A stretch of 64,000 bases of DNA from Roseovarius sp. (lineage in GTDB: Bacteria > Pseudomonadota > Alphaproteobacteria > Rhodobacterales > Rhodobacteraceae), in assembly GCA_029212365.1 (NCBI GenBank), contig JARGOC010000001.1, positions 248,001 to 312,000 on the forward strand, read 5' to 3'. The position numbers and the translations under genes are program-made. Position 1 is the stretch's first letter. Each line of letters opens with the position of its first letter. The notes under the pieces were generated by a model. The model saw only the letters and a program-made list of their open reading frames with translations. It was not told the DNA's origin and made no database searches. This document shows, in pieces, positions 34,690 through 43,876 of the stretch.

Positions 34690-34965
34690 TTACTTGGCCA
34701 TCGCGTTTTTGACGAGGCCGATCACAGCCATCAGCACTCCGCCGCCGATACCGCCCGAGGCGACCTGACCGATGATTGAGCCGATATCCATGCCGCCGCC
34801 TGCCATACCGCCCGCACCTAGCATCGACAGCACCTGGCCACCAATGCCACCGCCCACGATACCAGCGATCGAATTTCCCAGCACTCCGAGATTCAGATTC
34901 TTCATCACGCCGCCGGCCACATTGCCGCCAACTGCGCCTGAAAGCAAACCAATCAGAAGTTCCAT
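34690..34965 (-). CDS. Glycine-rich small hydrophobic protein, function unknown
   Basis: 91 residues dominated by Gly, Ala, Met, Ile and Leu, with repeated small-residue runs (GGVMKNLNLGVLGNSIAGI, GGGIGGQ, GGMAGGGMDIG, GGIGGGVLMAVIGLV). It resembles glycine-zipper-like membrane or self-assembling proteins rather than an enzyme. No signal peptide with a clear cleavage site. GGAAGATAA precedes the ATG. It has its own terminator candidate and stands alone between the IS element and smpB. I do not recognise a family with certainty. Confidence 0.6.
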   Translation of the reverse strand: MELLIGLLSGAVGGNVAGGVMKNLNLGVLGNSIAGIVGGGIGGQVLSMLGAGGMAGGGMDIGSIIGQVASGGIGGGVLMAVIGLVKNAMAK

Positions 34966-35088
34966 TTATCTTCCTTCCCGTAAAACAAGCCCTGTTCACA
35001 ACACCTGCCCAAGCCGGACCCACCCACTCCAGACAAGCCTGATAATAAGGGTATCGGGAATTTTAACCAAAGGGGAAAATTATGGGGT

Positions 35089-35565
35089 CTATTCCCCGTG
35101 GCGCAAAAGCCTCTGCTTCTGGCGGCCCCAGTCACGTTTGGCGTCGGAGGCGCGTTTATCGTGGTTTTTCTTACCCTTAGCGATGCCCAGCTTGATTTTC
35201 GCCATCCCGCGATGGTTGAAATACAGCACCAGCGGGACCAGCGTCATGCCTTTGCGTTGCGTCTCATTCCACAATCGCGCCAGCTCTTTTCGTGAAACCA
35301 GCAGCTTGCGGCGGCGCTTTTCATCATGGCCAAAGGTCTTGGCCTGCTCGTATGGCGCGATATAGGAATTCACCAACCACAGTTCGCCATCCTCGACGGC
35401 CGCATAGCTTTCGGCGATATTCGAGCTGTTCTGGCGTAGGGATTTCACCTCGGACCCTTCAAGGATCATACCGCACTCAATGTCATCCTCGATGGCATAA
35501 TCATACCGCGCGCGCCGGTTCTCGGCGACGACCTTGTAGTTGGGATCTTCCTTTGGCTTGGCCAT
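35089..35565 (-). CDS. smpB: SsrA-binding protein
   Basis: 158 residues, typical length. [33 protein letters not shown] (first strands; quoted in part: [22 protein letters not shown]), [15 protein letters not shown], and the basic tail [16 protein letters not shown] that folds into the decoding centre. Binds tmRNA for ribosome rescue. RBS AGGAATAGGAAC upstream of the ATG. The tmRNA gene itself is not in this window. Confidence 0.96.
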   Translation of the reverse strand: MAKPKEDPNYKVVAENRRARYDYAIEDDIECGMILEGSEVKSLRQNSSNIAESYAAVEDGELWLVNSYIAPYEQAKTFGHDEKRRRKLLVSRKELARLWNETQRKGMTLVPLVLYFNHRGMAKIKLGIAKGKKNHDKRASDAKRDWGRQKQRLLRHGE

Positions 35566-35696
35566 CTGGCGTTCCTATTCCTGCGCGGCGGGGCTGTCTA
35601 GCGGCAGGCCAATATAAACCTGATGTGTGGCGGCACAACCCGTAGCGTACAGCCCGCCTCGCAGACATGTATGGCATGCGCAGCATGCAATCAGCG

Positions 35697-36782
35697 TTAC
35701 AGCAGGCCCTTTTCACGCAGTTCTGCGCGTATTTCGGCGTCATGCTGCCCTTTTCCAGGCACTGGCCCTGGTTGCGTGACCTCACCATCAAAGCGTGGTG
35801 CGGGGGCAGGTTGCAACGGATCTGTCTGCCACACCTTGCGCGCAGCCATATGTGGTTCAATGGCTGCATCTTCGGGCGCTAAAACCGGGGCGACGCAAGC
35901 ATCTGTCCCAGCAAAGAGACTTGCCCAGTATTGCACAGGCTGGGATGTGAAAATCGCCGCCAAATCAGCCGTTTGAACAGGCCATTGTGCCGAGTCAAAT
36001 TGTGCGGCAAATCGCGGATCATCTGTCAGGCCAAGGCGCTCCAGAAAGATCGCGTAAAACTTGGTTTCCAGACATTGCACCGACAGGTAGCCGCCATCAG
36101 AGCAGCGGTAAATTTTGCTCCAATGCGGGCCATCAAGCAGGCTTTCTCCGCGTTTTTTCAATAAGTTACCGCTGGGTGCCATGGACATCAGCAGTGCCAT
36201 CATATGGGCTGATCCGTCGACAATCGCCGCGTCCACCACAGTGCCTTTACCGCTTTTTGCCGCACTCAGCATCCCGGCCAGTATTCCGGCCACCAGATAC
36301 AGCGCGCCGCCGCCAACATCGCCCACCAGCGTTGCTGGCGTTTGCGGAACGTCGCCCGCTGCCGAGGCGTACCAAAGCGCACCCGAGGTGGCGATATAGT
36401 TGTAATCATGCCCGGCTAAGTTGGCTTTGGGACCATCCTGCCCCCAGCCCGTCATACGACCATACACCAGCTTGGGATTGGCCTCATGGCTCGGCTCTGG
36501 TCCCAGCCCCAAACGCTCCATCACTCCGGGGCGATTGCCTTCGATCAAGGCATCGGCACTTGCGATCAAGGCACGGGCCACTTCAAGATCGGCACTATCC
36601 TTTAAGTCCAAACTGATAGAGCGTTTACCACGATCCAGAAGATTGCCCTGACCCGCAGTTGGATTGGCGCTGACGGGGCGATGGATGACGATCACCTCAG
36701 CCCCAAGATCAGCCAGCATCATAGCGGCAAAGGGCCCAGGTCCAAGCCCTTCAAATTCAACAATACGATGACCTTTTAGCAT
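35697..36782 (-). CDS. Alpha-methylacyl-CoA racemase-like CaiB/BaiF protein
   Basis: 361 residues. Starts LKGHRIVEFEGLGPGPF; H125 (GHDYNY) and D155 (LVGDVGGG) align with the His126/Asp156 racemase pair of the mycobacterial enzyme MCR, and the overall length fits AMACR. It would epimerise 2-methylacyl-CoA esters so that S-specific dehydrogenases can act. The EamA exporter gene is 23 bp upstream on the same strand. Separate from the main catabolic island but a functional complement to its dehydrogenases. Confidence 0.85.
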   Translation of the reverse strand: MLKGHRIVEFEGLGPGPFAAMMLADLGAEVIVIHRPVSANPTAGQGNLLDRGKRSISLDLKDSADLEVARALIASADALIEGNRPGVMERLGLGPEPSHEANPKLVYGRMTGWGQDGPKANLAGHDYNYIATSGALWYASAAGDVPQTPATLVGDVGGGALYLVAGILAGMLSAAKSGKGTVVDAAIVDGSAHMMALLMSMAPSGNLLKKRGESLLDGPHWSKIYRCSDGGYLSVQCLETKFYAIFLERLGLTDDPRFAAQFDSAQWPVQTADLAAIFTSQPVQYWASLFAGTDACVAPVLAPEDAAIEPHMAARKVWQTDPLQPAPAPRFDGEVTQPGPVPGKGQHDAEIRAELREKGLL

Positions 36783-36805
36783 GATGCTTCTCCTTATAAT
36801 CGCGG

Positions 36806-37792
36806 TTAATACCGCCGCTGAATCGGTTTACCCGAGATGACACTTCTTTTCTTCTGCCTTTCACGCAGAAACACAAACAAACCTGACCCAAGGATCAAAC
36901 CAATCCCGGCCAGTACGACGCCACTGGGCAAATCGCCCCAGATCATCCAGCCCCAGAATATCGCCAGCGGCAGCCCGGCGTATTCAAACGGAGCCACCGT
37001 CGCGGCATCCGCCATTCGATAGGCCTGCGCCAGCGTGTATCCCACGATGGCCGAGTTCAGCCCCAATCCCAGGAACAACCAGACATCGCGCCCCTCCGGC
37101 ACGACCCAGGCCCGCAACAAAAAGATCAGGCTTTCGTTTTCCAGCCCCTCGGCATAGTGCCCGTCACCGGCCACGGTCCAAAACCCCAGGCTGACAATGA
37201 TGAAAGCGCCCTGAACATACACCGCCATGGCCGAGGCCTTGGAGGCCACGCCAAGCATGCGGGTCATCACCTGATTAAGCGCATAGGTTATGGCCCCGAT
37301 CACCGGCAAAAGGTAGATAATAAAGGGGGCGTCCCTCTCGGCGCTGCTTTGCCAGGGCTGCGTCATGATCACCACTCCAAGTAGACCAACCACCACCGCG
37401 CCAACGCGCAATGGTCCCACTTTTTCGCCCAATAGGGGGATGCTCAAAAGCGTGATGATCAATGGCGATACAAAGAAAATCGCGGTGGTATCAGCAAGCG
37501 GGAGGGAGGCCAGCGCAGCAAAGAAGCTAAGATTGGCGATCACGATCAGAATGCCGCGCAGCAAGTGCAACCAGGGTGTGTTGGTTTTCAGGATGCCCCA
37601 GCCGCCTTCGAACTGAACAAAGATCAGGCTGAACAATATGCCAATGGTCGATCGGGTGAACACCATCTGATGTAACGGATAACCGCCCGACAATAGCTTG
37701 ATCAGCATATCGTTGAACGAAATCGCAACGATAGCAATCAGGATCAGGCCAATACCAAGGCCGGGATTGTTGGCTTTGCCAGACGTGGTCAT
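36806..37792 (-). CDS. DMT-family transporter (EamA domains)
   Basis: 328 residues with ten hydrophobic segments forming two EamA repeats (LFSLIFVQFEGG region first; LGLNSAIVGYTLAQAYRMAD and PFEYAGLPLAIFWGWMIWGD in the second). Putative metabolite exporter. The ATG at 37790-37792 follows AAAGGAAG; a longer in-frame reading upstream lacks a site and adds a non-hydrophobic arm. Basic C-terminal tail (RERQKKRSV). Substrate unknown. Confidence 0.87.
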   Translation of the reverse strand: MTTSGKANNPGLGIGLILIAIVAISFNDMLIKLLSGGYPLHQMVFTRSTIGILFSLIFVQFEGGWGILKTNTPWLHLLRGILIVIANLSFFAALASLPLADTTAIFFVSPLIITLLSIPLLGEKVGPLRVGAVVVGLLGVVIMTQPWQSSAERDAPFIIYLLPVIGAITYALNQVMTRMLGVASKASAMAVYVQGAFIIVSLGFWTVAGDGHYAEGLENESLIFLLRAWVVPEGRDVWLFLGLGLNSAIVGYTLAQAYRMADAATVAPFEYAGLPLAIFWGWMIWGDLPSGVVLAGIGLILGSGLFVFLRERQKKRSVISGKPIQRRY

Positions 37793-37928
37793 GCGGGCGC
37801 TTCCTTTCCCATCCGCAGTAGCACGGCTTTTGGCGCTGGAACATATGTGTTTCATGCAGGCCCTGCTTGGCGGGATGAGAGGCATGAGGTAGGGTGGCAA
37901 GACACATCAATTGGAGGAACGCAAGCCC

Positions 37929-38432
37929 ATGCAAATGAGTGACGAACGCGATATTCAGGCTGACCGTGCCACCGTTTGGGCAGCCCTGCTTAGCCCCGAG
38001 GTTTTGAAGGAATGTGTGCCCGGCGCGCAAGAGTTGACTGGCTCGCCCGAAGAGGGGTTTGATGCAGTGGTCGTGCAGAAAGTCGGGCCCGTGAAGGCCA
38101 CATTCAAAGGCCATGTTACCCTGTCGAATATGGTTGAGCACGAAAGCCTGACATTAAGTGGAGAAGGCAAAGGCGGCGTGGCCGGTTTTGCCAAGGGGCA
38201 GGCCAATGTCCGCTTGGAGCAGAGCGACACAGGCACCCGTCTAATTTATGATGTTGAGGCCAAAGTAGGCGGCAAACTGGCGCAACTGGGCAGCCGCATT
38301 GTTGATGGCTTTGCCAAGAAAATGGCTGATCAGTTCTTTACCCGGCTAGAAGACGTCATCGAGGGACCAAAGGACGGCGATGATGCCCCTGAAGCCGAGA
38401 AGAAAGGCTGGTTAAAGAGGTTGATCAGTTAG
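37929..38432 (+). CDS. CoxG-like SRPBCC family protein
   Basis: 167 residues. START/SRPBCC fold of the carbon monoxide dehydrogenase subunit G type: IQADRATVWAALLSPEVLKECVPG, KVGPVKATFKGHV and LAQLGSRIVDGFAKKMADQFF. The C-terminal acidic/basic tail (EKKGWLKRLIS) may contact membrane. CoxG-like proteins help assemble molybdenum hydroxylases, but no coxMSL genes are present here. GGAGGA lies 10 bp before the ATG at 37929. The last eight bases overlap the convergent SGNH gene. Confidence 0.82.
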   Translation: MQMSDERDIQADRATVWAALLSPEVLKECVPGAQELTGSPEEGFDAVVVQKVGPVKATFKGHVTLSNMVEHESLTLSGEGKGGVAGFAKGQANVRLEQSDTGTRLIYDVEAKVGGKLAQLGSRIVDGFAKKMADQFFTRLEDVIEGPKDGDDAPEAEKKGWLKRLIS

Positions 38433-39114
38433 GCGGCTTGCCAATCACCGCTGCAATGCGTTTGCCAATTTCCGAACTGGCCTTGACTGAGGGGTGGATC
38501 ATGTCAATCGCGTAATACGTCCGGTCGCCGTGGGGCACCAGATCGGCCAGTGAAAGGAAGTGCACGCCTGCATCCAGCCCTGCCAATTCCTTCACCCGAT
38601 TTTCAAATTCATCGCCTTCATCTTTGCAGTACTCAATAGGAGATCCAAGCCCAGGTGAACGCAAATATCCAACATATAGGACCTTTGCCCCGTCGTGGCG
38701 CAGTTTGGACACCAGTCCGGGGATCACACCTTTGCGCCCGTCTTCGGAAATCAACCGCTCCATCTTGCCGCGGCACGCAAAGCAACCACAGCCCAGCCAC
38801 AGATCATTGCCCCCGCCATTCAAAATGACCCAATCCCATTTGCCGGGACGGTATTGTTTGGGAATGTTCAGACCCGCAGCACCAGAAATGGGCAACGCAT
38901 AGATCATCCGCGCGCCAACAACCGAGCGGTCAATCACCTGTTCGCCCAATTGTTTTTCCACCGAATGTGAAATCGCCTGGCCTTGGCCATGATGCACGGC
39001 CATCAGGCTGTCGCCCATCAGCAGAATGCGCGCATGTTTCTCGCGCGTTACGTCCTCGCCACAGCCAGTAAGAACCAAAAACAGCGTAGCAATCCAGATG
39101 AATGGTCGTGTCAT
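38425..39114 (-). CDS. SGNH/GDSL-type esterase lipoprotein
   Basis: 229 residues. Signal peptide with lipobox LTGC (lipidated cysteine at 18), block I ILLMGDSLMAVHHG (catalytic Ser in GDS), block III WVILNGGGNDLWLGCG, and a C-terminal IDMIHPSVKAS with the D-x-x-H pair. Likely a periplasmic or outer-membrane-anchored esterase or acetylhydrolase. Overlaps the CoxG-like gene end by eight bases in convergent orientation. Substrate unknown. Confidence 0.83.
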   Translation of the reverse strand: MTRPFIWIATLFLVLTGCGEDVTREKHARILLMGDSLMAVHHGQGQAISHSVEKQLGEQVIDRSVVGARMIYALPISGAAGLNIPKQYRPGKWDWVILNGGGNDLWLGCGCFACRGKMERLISEDGRKGVIPGLVSKLRHDGAKVLYVGYLRSPGLGSPIEYCKDEGDEFENRVKELAGLDAGVHFLSLADLVPHGDRTYYAIDMIHPSVKASSEIGKRIAAVIGKPPN

Positions 39115-39359
39115 ATTGTTGTTATGCCCGCAGCGGTTTTGCGCAGCAATCCTTTTGCCCAGACGCCCCCGTCCAGATAATTTGCGGCCACTATGGTCAG
39201 ATTGTGTCAGTAAGGCGACGGGAAATTCGGCCCAATGACTAGAACACAGTGTTTCCCAAGGCTACTCTGCATATATGAACAAAGGGTTCTGCCAAGACAA
39301 TCAATTGCGCGCTGTGTGGATTGGCGTACATCAGGTACAATTCAGCAAAGGTTTCACCC

Positions 39360-40295
39360 ATGACCCAGATCGTCGACATTACAGACCTGCGCAAAACCTA
39401 CAAAGGTGGGTTTGAAGCGCTCAAAGGCATTGATCTGACCATCCATGAGGGTGAGATTTTAGCACTTCTCGGGCCCAATGGTGCCGGAAAAACAACACTG
39501 ATTTCAACGCTTTGCGGTATCACTACCCCTTCAGGAGGATCGGCGCGGGTTGGTGGGCATGACATTGTCACTGACTACCGTGCCGCGCGCAGCCTGATTG
39601 GGTTGGTGCCCCAAGAAGTGGCGCTGGAACCGTTTGAAAAAGTGATCAACACCATACAGTTTTCGCGCGGCGTATTTGGCAAACCAAAGAACGATGCGCT
39701 GATCGAACGTATTTTACGGCAGCTGTCACTTTGGGACAAACGCCATGCCCGCACCCGAGAGCTTTCAGGCGGCATGAAGCGCCGGGTGCTGATTGCCAAA
39801 GCCCTGTGCCACGAACCCCGTGTGCTTTTTCTGGATGAACCCACTGCCGGCGTTGATGTCGAATTGCGCCGCGATATGTGGCAGATCGTTGAGGGGCTGA
39901 AAGCCGATGGGGTGACCATCATCCTGACGACGCATTACATCGAGGAGGCCGAGGCGATCGCCGACCGAGTGGGCGTGATCAACAAGGGCGAATTGCTGCT
40001 GGTTGAAGACAAAAACGCGTTGATGGCGCGTATGGGGCAAAAATCGCTGCGGATTGACCTGCGCGAAGCGGTCAAAACTGTACCCAAAAATCTGGCTGAA
40101 TATGATCTGGATCTTGCCAAAGACAACCTTTCCCTGACCTACAATTACGATGCGCGTGGCGAAGGCACAGGCATCACCCGTCTGTTGCAGGCATTGGCCA
40201 AAGAAGGGCTGCAACTGCGCGATCTACACACCAGCCAATCCAGTCTGGAAGAAATCTTTGTCGGTCTGGTCCATGAAGAGGAGGATGCCGCATGA
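39360..40295 (+). CDS. ABC-2 type transporter ATP-binding protein (YadG-like)
   Basis: 311 residues. Walker [10 protein letters not shown] (about 38-46), Q-loop [13 protein letters not shown], signature LSGGMKRR, Walker B RVLFLDEP with H-loop THYIEEAE. The extra C-terminal domain (after residue 220) is typical of the YadG/CcmA-type exporters. ATG at 39360; longer reading is unlikely because no site precedes it. The stop overlaps the permease start by four bases. Confidence 0.92.
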   Translation: MTQIVDITDLRKTYKGGFEALKGIDLTIHEGEILALLGPNGAGKTTLISTLCGITTPSGGSARVGGHDIVTDYRAARSLIGLVPQEVALEPFEKVINTIQFSRGVFGKPKNDALIERILRQLSLWDKRHARTRELSGGMKRRVLIAKALCHEPRVLFLDEPTAGVDVELRRDMWQIVEGLKADGVTIILTTHYIEEAEAIADRVGVINKGELLLVEDKNALMARMGQKSLRIDLREAVKTVPKNLAEYDLDLAKDNLSLTYNYDARGEGTGITRLLQALAKEGLQLRDLHTSQSSLEEIFVGLVHEEEDAA

Positions 40296-41053
40296 ACGTC
40301 TTTGCGATCAAAGCCATCTATATGTATGAGATGAAGCGTTTTTTCCGCACGTTGATGGAAAGCCTGCTGTCACCGGTCATTTCCACCTCGCTCTATTTTG
40401 TGGTGTTTGGTGCCGCCATCGGCAGCCGCATTGATCAGGTCGAGGGCATCACATACGGTGCCTTTATCGTACCGGGGCTGATCATGCTGAGCGTGATGAC
40501 CCAAGCCATCAGCAACGCCAGTTTCGGCATCTATTTTCCCAAATTCATCGGCACAATTTTTGAATTACTGTCAGCGCCTGTGAACTTTCTTGAGATTGTC
40601 ATTGGATATGTCGGTGCTGCGGCCACCAAGGCGCTTATGATCGGGATTATCATTTTGATCACTGCTTGGTTCTTTGTGGATATTCAGATCATGCACCCTT
40701 TTGCGATGCTGGCGTTTTTGATCCTGACCTGCCTGTCTTTTTCGCTGTTTGGCTTCATCATCGGCATTTGGGCTGACAACTTCCAACAGTTGCAATTGAT
40801 CCCTCTGCTGATCATCACACCGCTGATCTTTCTGGGTGGGTCATTTTATTCGATCACCATGTTGCCACCCATCTGGCAGACGATCACGCTGTTCAACCCG
40901 GTGGTCTATCTGATTTCGGGGTTCCGCTGGTCATTCTTTGGGCAGGCGGATGTGCCCGTGGGGCTGAGCCTGCTGGCGATTATGGGCTTTACGGCGCTGT
41001 GCATGGCGGTGGTCTGGTGGATATTCAAATCGGGTTACAAAATCAAAAGCTGA
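40292..41053 (+). CDS. ABC-2 type transporter permease (YadH-like)
   Basis: 253 residues, six hydrophobic segments, with the ABC-2 signature region near [18 protein letters not shown]. Partner of the preceding ATPase. YadGH-type exporters are of unsettled substrate, possibly lipids, polysaccharide or drugs. Confidence 0.9.
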   Translation: MNVFAIKAIYMYEMKRFFRTLMESLLSPVISTSLYFVVFGAAIGSRIDQVEGITYGAFIVPGLIMLSVMTQAISNASFGIYFPKFIGTIFELLSAPVNFLEIVIGYVGAAATKALMIGIIILITAWFFVDIQIMHPFAMLAFLILTCLSFSLFGFIIGIWADNFQQLQLIPLLIITPLIFLGGSFYSITMLPPIWQTITLFNPVVYLISGFRWSFFGQADVPVGLSLLAIMGFTALCMAVVWWIFKSGYKIKS

Positions 41054-41144
41054 CACCAAACGCAGCGTAACTTTTCAGCCACATCATGGCGCGTGGATGG
41101 CTGGCATCTTGTTTGCAGGCTGGTGGCACTTTACATCCACCTGC

Positions 41145-41942
41145 ATGAAGCACCTGATCCCTTTCGCCAAGTCCGAGCCTCTGGTCGCCGTGATCCGCCT
41201 TGCCGGGTCCATCGGGGGCACCAGCCGTTCTCAGCTCAATGATGAAACGCTTGGCCCGGTGATCGACAAGGCATTCAAGAAATCCAAACCGGCGGCTGTT
41301 GCCCTGGTCATCAATTCGCCGGGTGGATCACCTGTGCAATCGTCGCTGATAGCCGCGCGCATTCGCCGTTTGGCCGAGGAACACGCCGTACCTGTGCACG
41401 CCTTTGTTGAGGACGTGGCCGCATCCGGTGGCTATTGGCTGGCTATTGCGGCCGATGACATCTGGGTTGATCGTGGATCAATTGTTGGCTCCATCGGCGT
41501 TATTTCTGCCGGGTTCGGCGCGCCGGTGCTGTTGGCCCGGCAAGGGATTGAACGGCGGGTGCATACATCGGTAAAATCCAAATCCATGATGGACCCGTTC
41601 CTGCCCGAAAAGAAAGAGGACGTCGCCCGGCTCAAACAAATCCTGGAGCAGATGCACGAAGGTTTTGTTGACTATGTTTTGTCACGCCGCGGAGACAAGC
41701 TGACCGATCGCAAAGACATCTTTACCGGTGAATTCTGGCTGGGCCGCCGCGCCATCGAAATGGGCCTGGTGGATGGCGAGGCCCACATCATGCCCAAGCT
41801 GAAAGAGCTCTATGGTGAAAAAGTGCGTATCCGCAATTATGGCCGTCGTCGCAGCCTGATCAACATGTTTGGCGCCTCACTGGCCAATGATGCCGTGGCC
41901 ACCATTGAGGAACGTGCGAATTTCGCACGTTACGGGCTGTGA
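41145..41942 (+). CDS. S49 family signal-peptide-peptidase-like serine protease
   Basis: About 265 residues. VAVIRLAGSIGG, INSPGGSPVQSS, then the nucleophile region VEDVAASGGYWLAIAAD (Ser) and the general-base lysine in SVKSKSMMDPF. SppA/SohB-type short form. Preferred start is the ATG at 41145 (MKHLIPFAK), which matches the usual beginning; an in-frame ATG at 41097 would add a hydrophobic 16-residue arm that could act as membrane anchor, so the longer form cannot be excluded. The small Cys4 gene starts one base after its stop. Confidence 0.87.
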   Translation: MKHLIPFAKSEPLVAVIRLAGSIGGTSRSQLNDETLGPVIDKAFKKSKPAAVALVINSPGGSPVQSSLIAARIRRLAEEHAVPVHAFVEDVAASGGYWLAIAADDIWVDRGSIVGSIGVISAGFGAPVLLARQGIERRVHTSVKSKSMMDPFLPEKKEDVARLKQILEQMHEGFVDYVLSRRGDKLTDRKDIFTGEFWLGRRAIEMGLVDGEAHIMPKLKELYGEKVRIRNYGRRRSLINMFGASLANDAVATIEERANFARYGL

Positions 41943-41943
41943 A

Positions 41944-42114
41944 TTGATCTTCAAGATAGTCACCCTCTTTCTGGTCGGGATGGGCGTGTTGGCCATGTTT
42001 GGCAAACTGCGATTTCCGGGACACAAAAGACTGGAGTCAGCCAAATGTCCGAAATGCGGGCGCTATCGAATTGGCAAGGGGCCATGCGCCTGTAAAAAGG
42101 GCGATAACACATGA
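41944..42114 (+). CDS. Small membrane protein with Cys4 zinc-ribbon-like tail
   Basis: 56 residues, TTG start. One membrane segment (IFKIVTLFLVGMGVLAMF) followed by KCPKCGRYRIGKGPCACKKG, four to five cysteines arranged like a short zinc ribbon. Starts one base behind the S49 peptidase stop and overlaps the antiporter start by four bases, so the three genes are co-translated. Function unknown; similar short proteins seem widespread in Rhodobacterales to my memory. Confidence 0.68.
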   Translation: MIFKIVTLFLVGMGVLAMFGKLRFPGHKRLESAKCPKCGRYRIGKGPCACKKGDNT

Positions 42115-43082
42115 TTATGCCTTGGCTATTGTCGGGTCTGGGGCTGGTTATTCTGCTGCTGGGCGGTGATGCGCTGGTCAAGGGCGCGGTGAACCTTAGC
42201 CTGCGCGTGGGGATTCCTGCGCTGATTGTCAGCCTGACAATTGTGGCTTTTGGCACATCTGCCCCGGAATTGCTGATTTCGGTCAACGCGGTGCTGGAAG
42301 GCAAGCCGGGCCTGGCCTTGGGCAATGTCGTGGGGTCAAATACTGCCAATATTCTGCTGGTTCTGGGGGTGCCTGCCTTACTGGCGAGGCTGCATACCAG
42401 CGGGTGCCAGTGCCACAAGACCTTCCTCTATATGATCGCTGCAACGTTGCTTTTCATTGGGCTGGCGTTTCGCGGCGCGTTTGATGTCACGGCCGGGATT
42501 ATCCTGTTGGCTGCGCTTAGCTTTGTGCTGTTTGATGCCTTTCGTGACGCGCGCCAACACCGCAAGGCCGCCGCCGCCATGGCATTGGCCGCAACCGAGG
42601 ATGACGAGGCCGATGTTGAAGGCGCCGACCCTGATATGCCGTGGTGGCAGATCATCCTGTTCTTGTTGCTGGGCTTGATTGGCCTGCCCTTGGGTGCGGA
42701 TTTGCTGGTGGATAATGCCTCGATCATCGCCAAGGCCTTTGGGGTTAGTGACGCAGTTATTGGCCTGACACTGGTTGCGCTTGGCACATCCCTGCCGGAA
42801 CTGGCGACCACTGTGATGGCCGCCCTTCGCAAACAGGCAGATGTGGCTTTGGGCAATGTCATCGGGTCAAACATGTTCAACCTGCTGGCAATTATCGGGA
42901 TCACCTCGCTGGTTGGAAATGTTCCTGTCACGCCCAGCTTTTTGCAATTTGATCTGTGGGTGATGCTGGGTGCATCCTTGCTGTTGATTCCATTTGTGTT
43001 TCTCAAACAGGATATCGGCAAGGCTTGGGGCATTGTCCTGACCTCGCTTTATCTGATCTATATTGTCATCGTTCTGATCTGA
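42111..43082 (+). CDS. Calcium/sodium antiporter family protein (YrbG-like)
   Basis: 323 residues, ten membrane segments in two inverted halves. Each half carries an alpha repeat: GTSAPELLISVNAVLEGK with GNVVGSNTANILLVLG, and GTSLPELATTVMAALRK with GNVIGSNMFNLLAIIG. An acidic central loop (EDDEADVEGADPD) separates them. Exchanges cations across the inner membrane; ion preference is not decided by sequence. Confidence 0.93.
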   Translation: MIMPWLLSGLGLVILLLGGDALVKGAVNLSLRVGIPALIVSLTIVAFGTSAPELLISVNAVLEGKPGLALGNVVGSNTANILLVLGVPALLARLHTSGCQCHKTFLYMIAATLLFIGLAFRGAFDVTAGIILLAALSFVLFDAFRDARQHRKAAAAMALAATEDDEADVEGADPDMPWWQIILFLLLGLIGLPLGADLLVDNASIIAKAFGVSDAVIGLTLVALGTSLPELATTVMAALRKQADVALGNVIGSNMFNLLAIIGITSLVGNVPVTPSFLQFDLWVMLGASLLLIPFVFLKQDIGKAWGIVLTSLYLIYIVIVLI

Positions 43083-43096
43083 GCAGAGGTGTGTTG

Positions 43097-43876
43097 ATGA
43101 AACGGGCATTGGTCACAGGTGCGGCCAAAAGGCTGGGGCGCGCGATGGCGTTATCATTGGCGCAACAGGGCTATGATGTGGCCGTGCATTACGCCAGCTC
43201 CGGGGATGACGCTGACAACACAGTCTCAGATATCCGTGCCATGGGCCGCGCGGCCACGGCGTTACAGGCCGATCTGCTGGATGAAACGCAGGTGACCGGC
43301 CTTATCGCGCGCGCGAGCGAAGCATTGGGCGGGCCGCTGACAGTTCTTGTCAATAATGCCTCTATATTTGAGCATGACACGCTTGGAACCGCCACGCGTA
43401 CAAGCTGGGACAGGCATATGGAAAGCAATCTGCGCGCACCCTTCGTGCTGACTCAAGGGTTTGCCGCACAGGTCCCCGACCCCGAGCATGACACCAATGG
43501 GGAACCAATCGCACAGGGGTTGGTGGTGAATATGATTGACCAGCGTGTGCGCAAACTGACACCGGAATTCATGAGCTATACATTGGCCAAATCCGCGCTC
43601 TGGACCCTGACCCAGACAGCCGCGCAAGCCTTGGCGCCGCGGGTGCGTGTCAACGGCATTGGCCCCGGCCCGACGGTTCGTGGCATCCGCCAAACTGTGG
43701 AAGGTTTTGAACGCCAACGCGCCGCGACACTGCTTGGCCGAGGCCCGGATGAGACAGATATCTCGCAGGCGCTGAGCTATCTTCTGACGGCCCGATCTGT
43801 GACCGGTCAGCTGATTTGCGTTGATGGTGGCCAGCATCTGGGGTGGCAGACCCCTGACGTGCTGGGCGTGGAATGA
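43097..43876 (+). CDS. SDR-family oxidoreductase, pteridine-reductase-like
   Basis: 259 residues. TGAAKRLGRAMAL has the arginine-containing cofactor loop of NADPH-dependent pteridine reductases (PTR1/FolM), VLVNNASIFEHD and SYTLAKSALW (Y-xxx-K) complete the SDR core. NMIDQRVRKLTPEF and NGIGPGPTVRGIRQT fit the same subgroup. May regenerate tetrahydropterins. The ATG at 43097 follows GAGGTG and lies 14 bp from the antiporter stop. Confidence 0.82.
   Translation: MKRALVTGAAKRLGRAMALSLAQQGYDVAVHYASSGDDADNTVSDIRAMGRAATALQADLLDETQVTGLIARASEALGGPLTVLVNNASIFEHDTLGTATRTSWDRHMESNLRAPFVLTQGFAAQVPDPEHDTNGEPIAQGLVVNMIDQRVRKLTPEFMSYTLAKSALWTLTQTAAQALAPRVRVNGIGPGPTVRGIRQTVEGFERQRAATLLGRGPDETDISQALSYLLTARSVTGQLICVDGGQHLGWQTPDVLGVE

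Noticed and set aside
35660..35690. GCATGC-GCA-GCATGC hairpin behind the AMACR-like gene
   Set aside because: Short self-complementary hexamers with a three-base loop and no U-run; likely chance.
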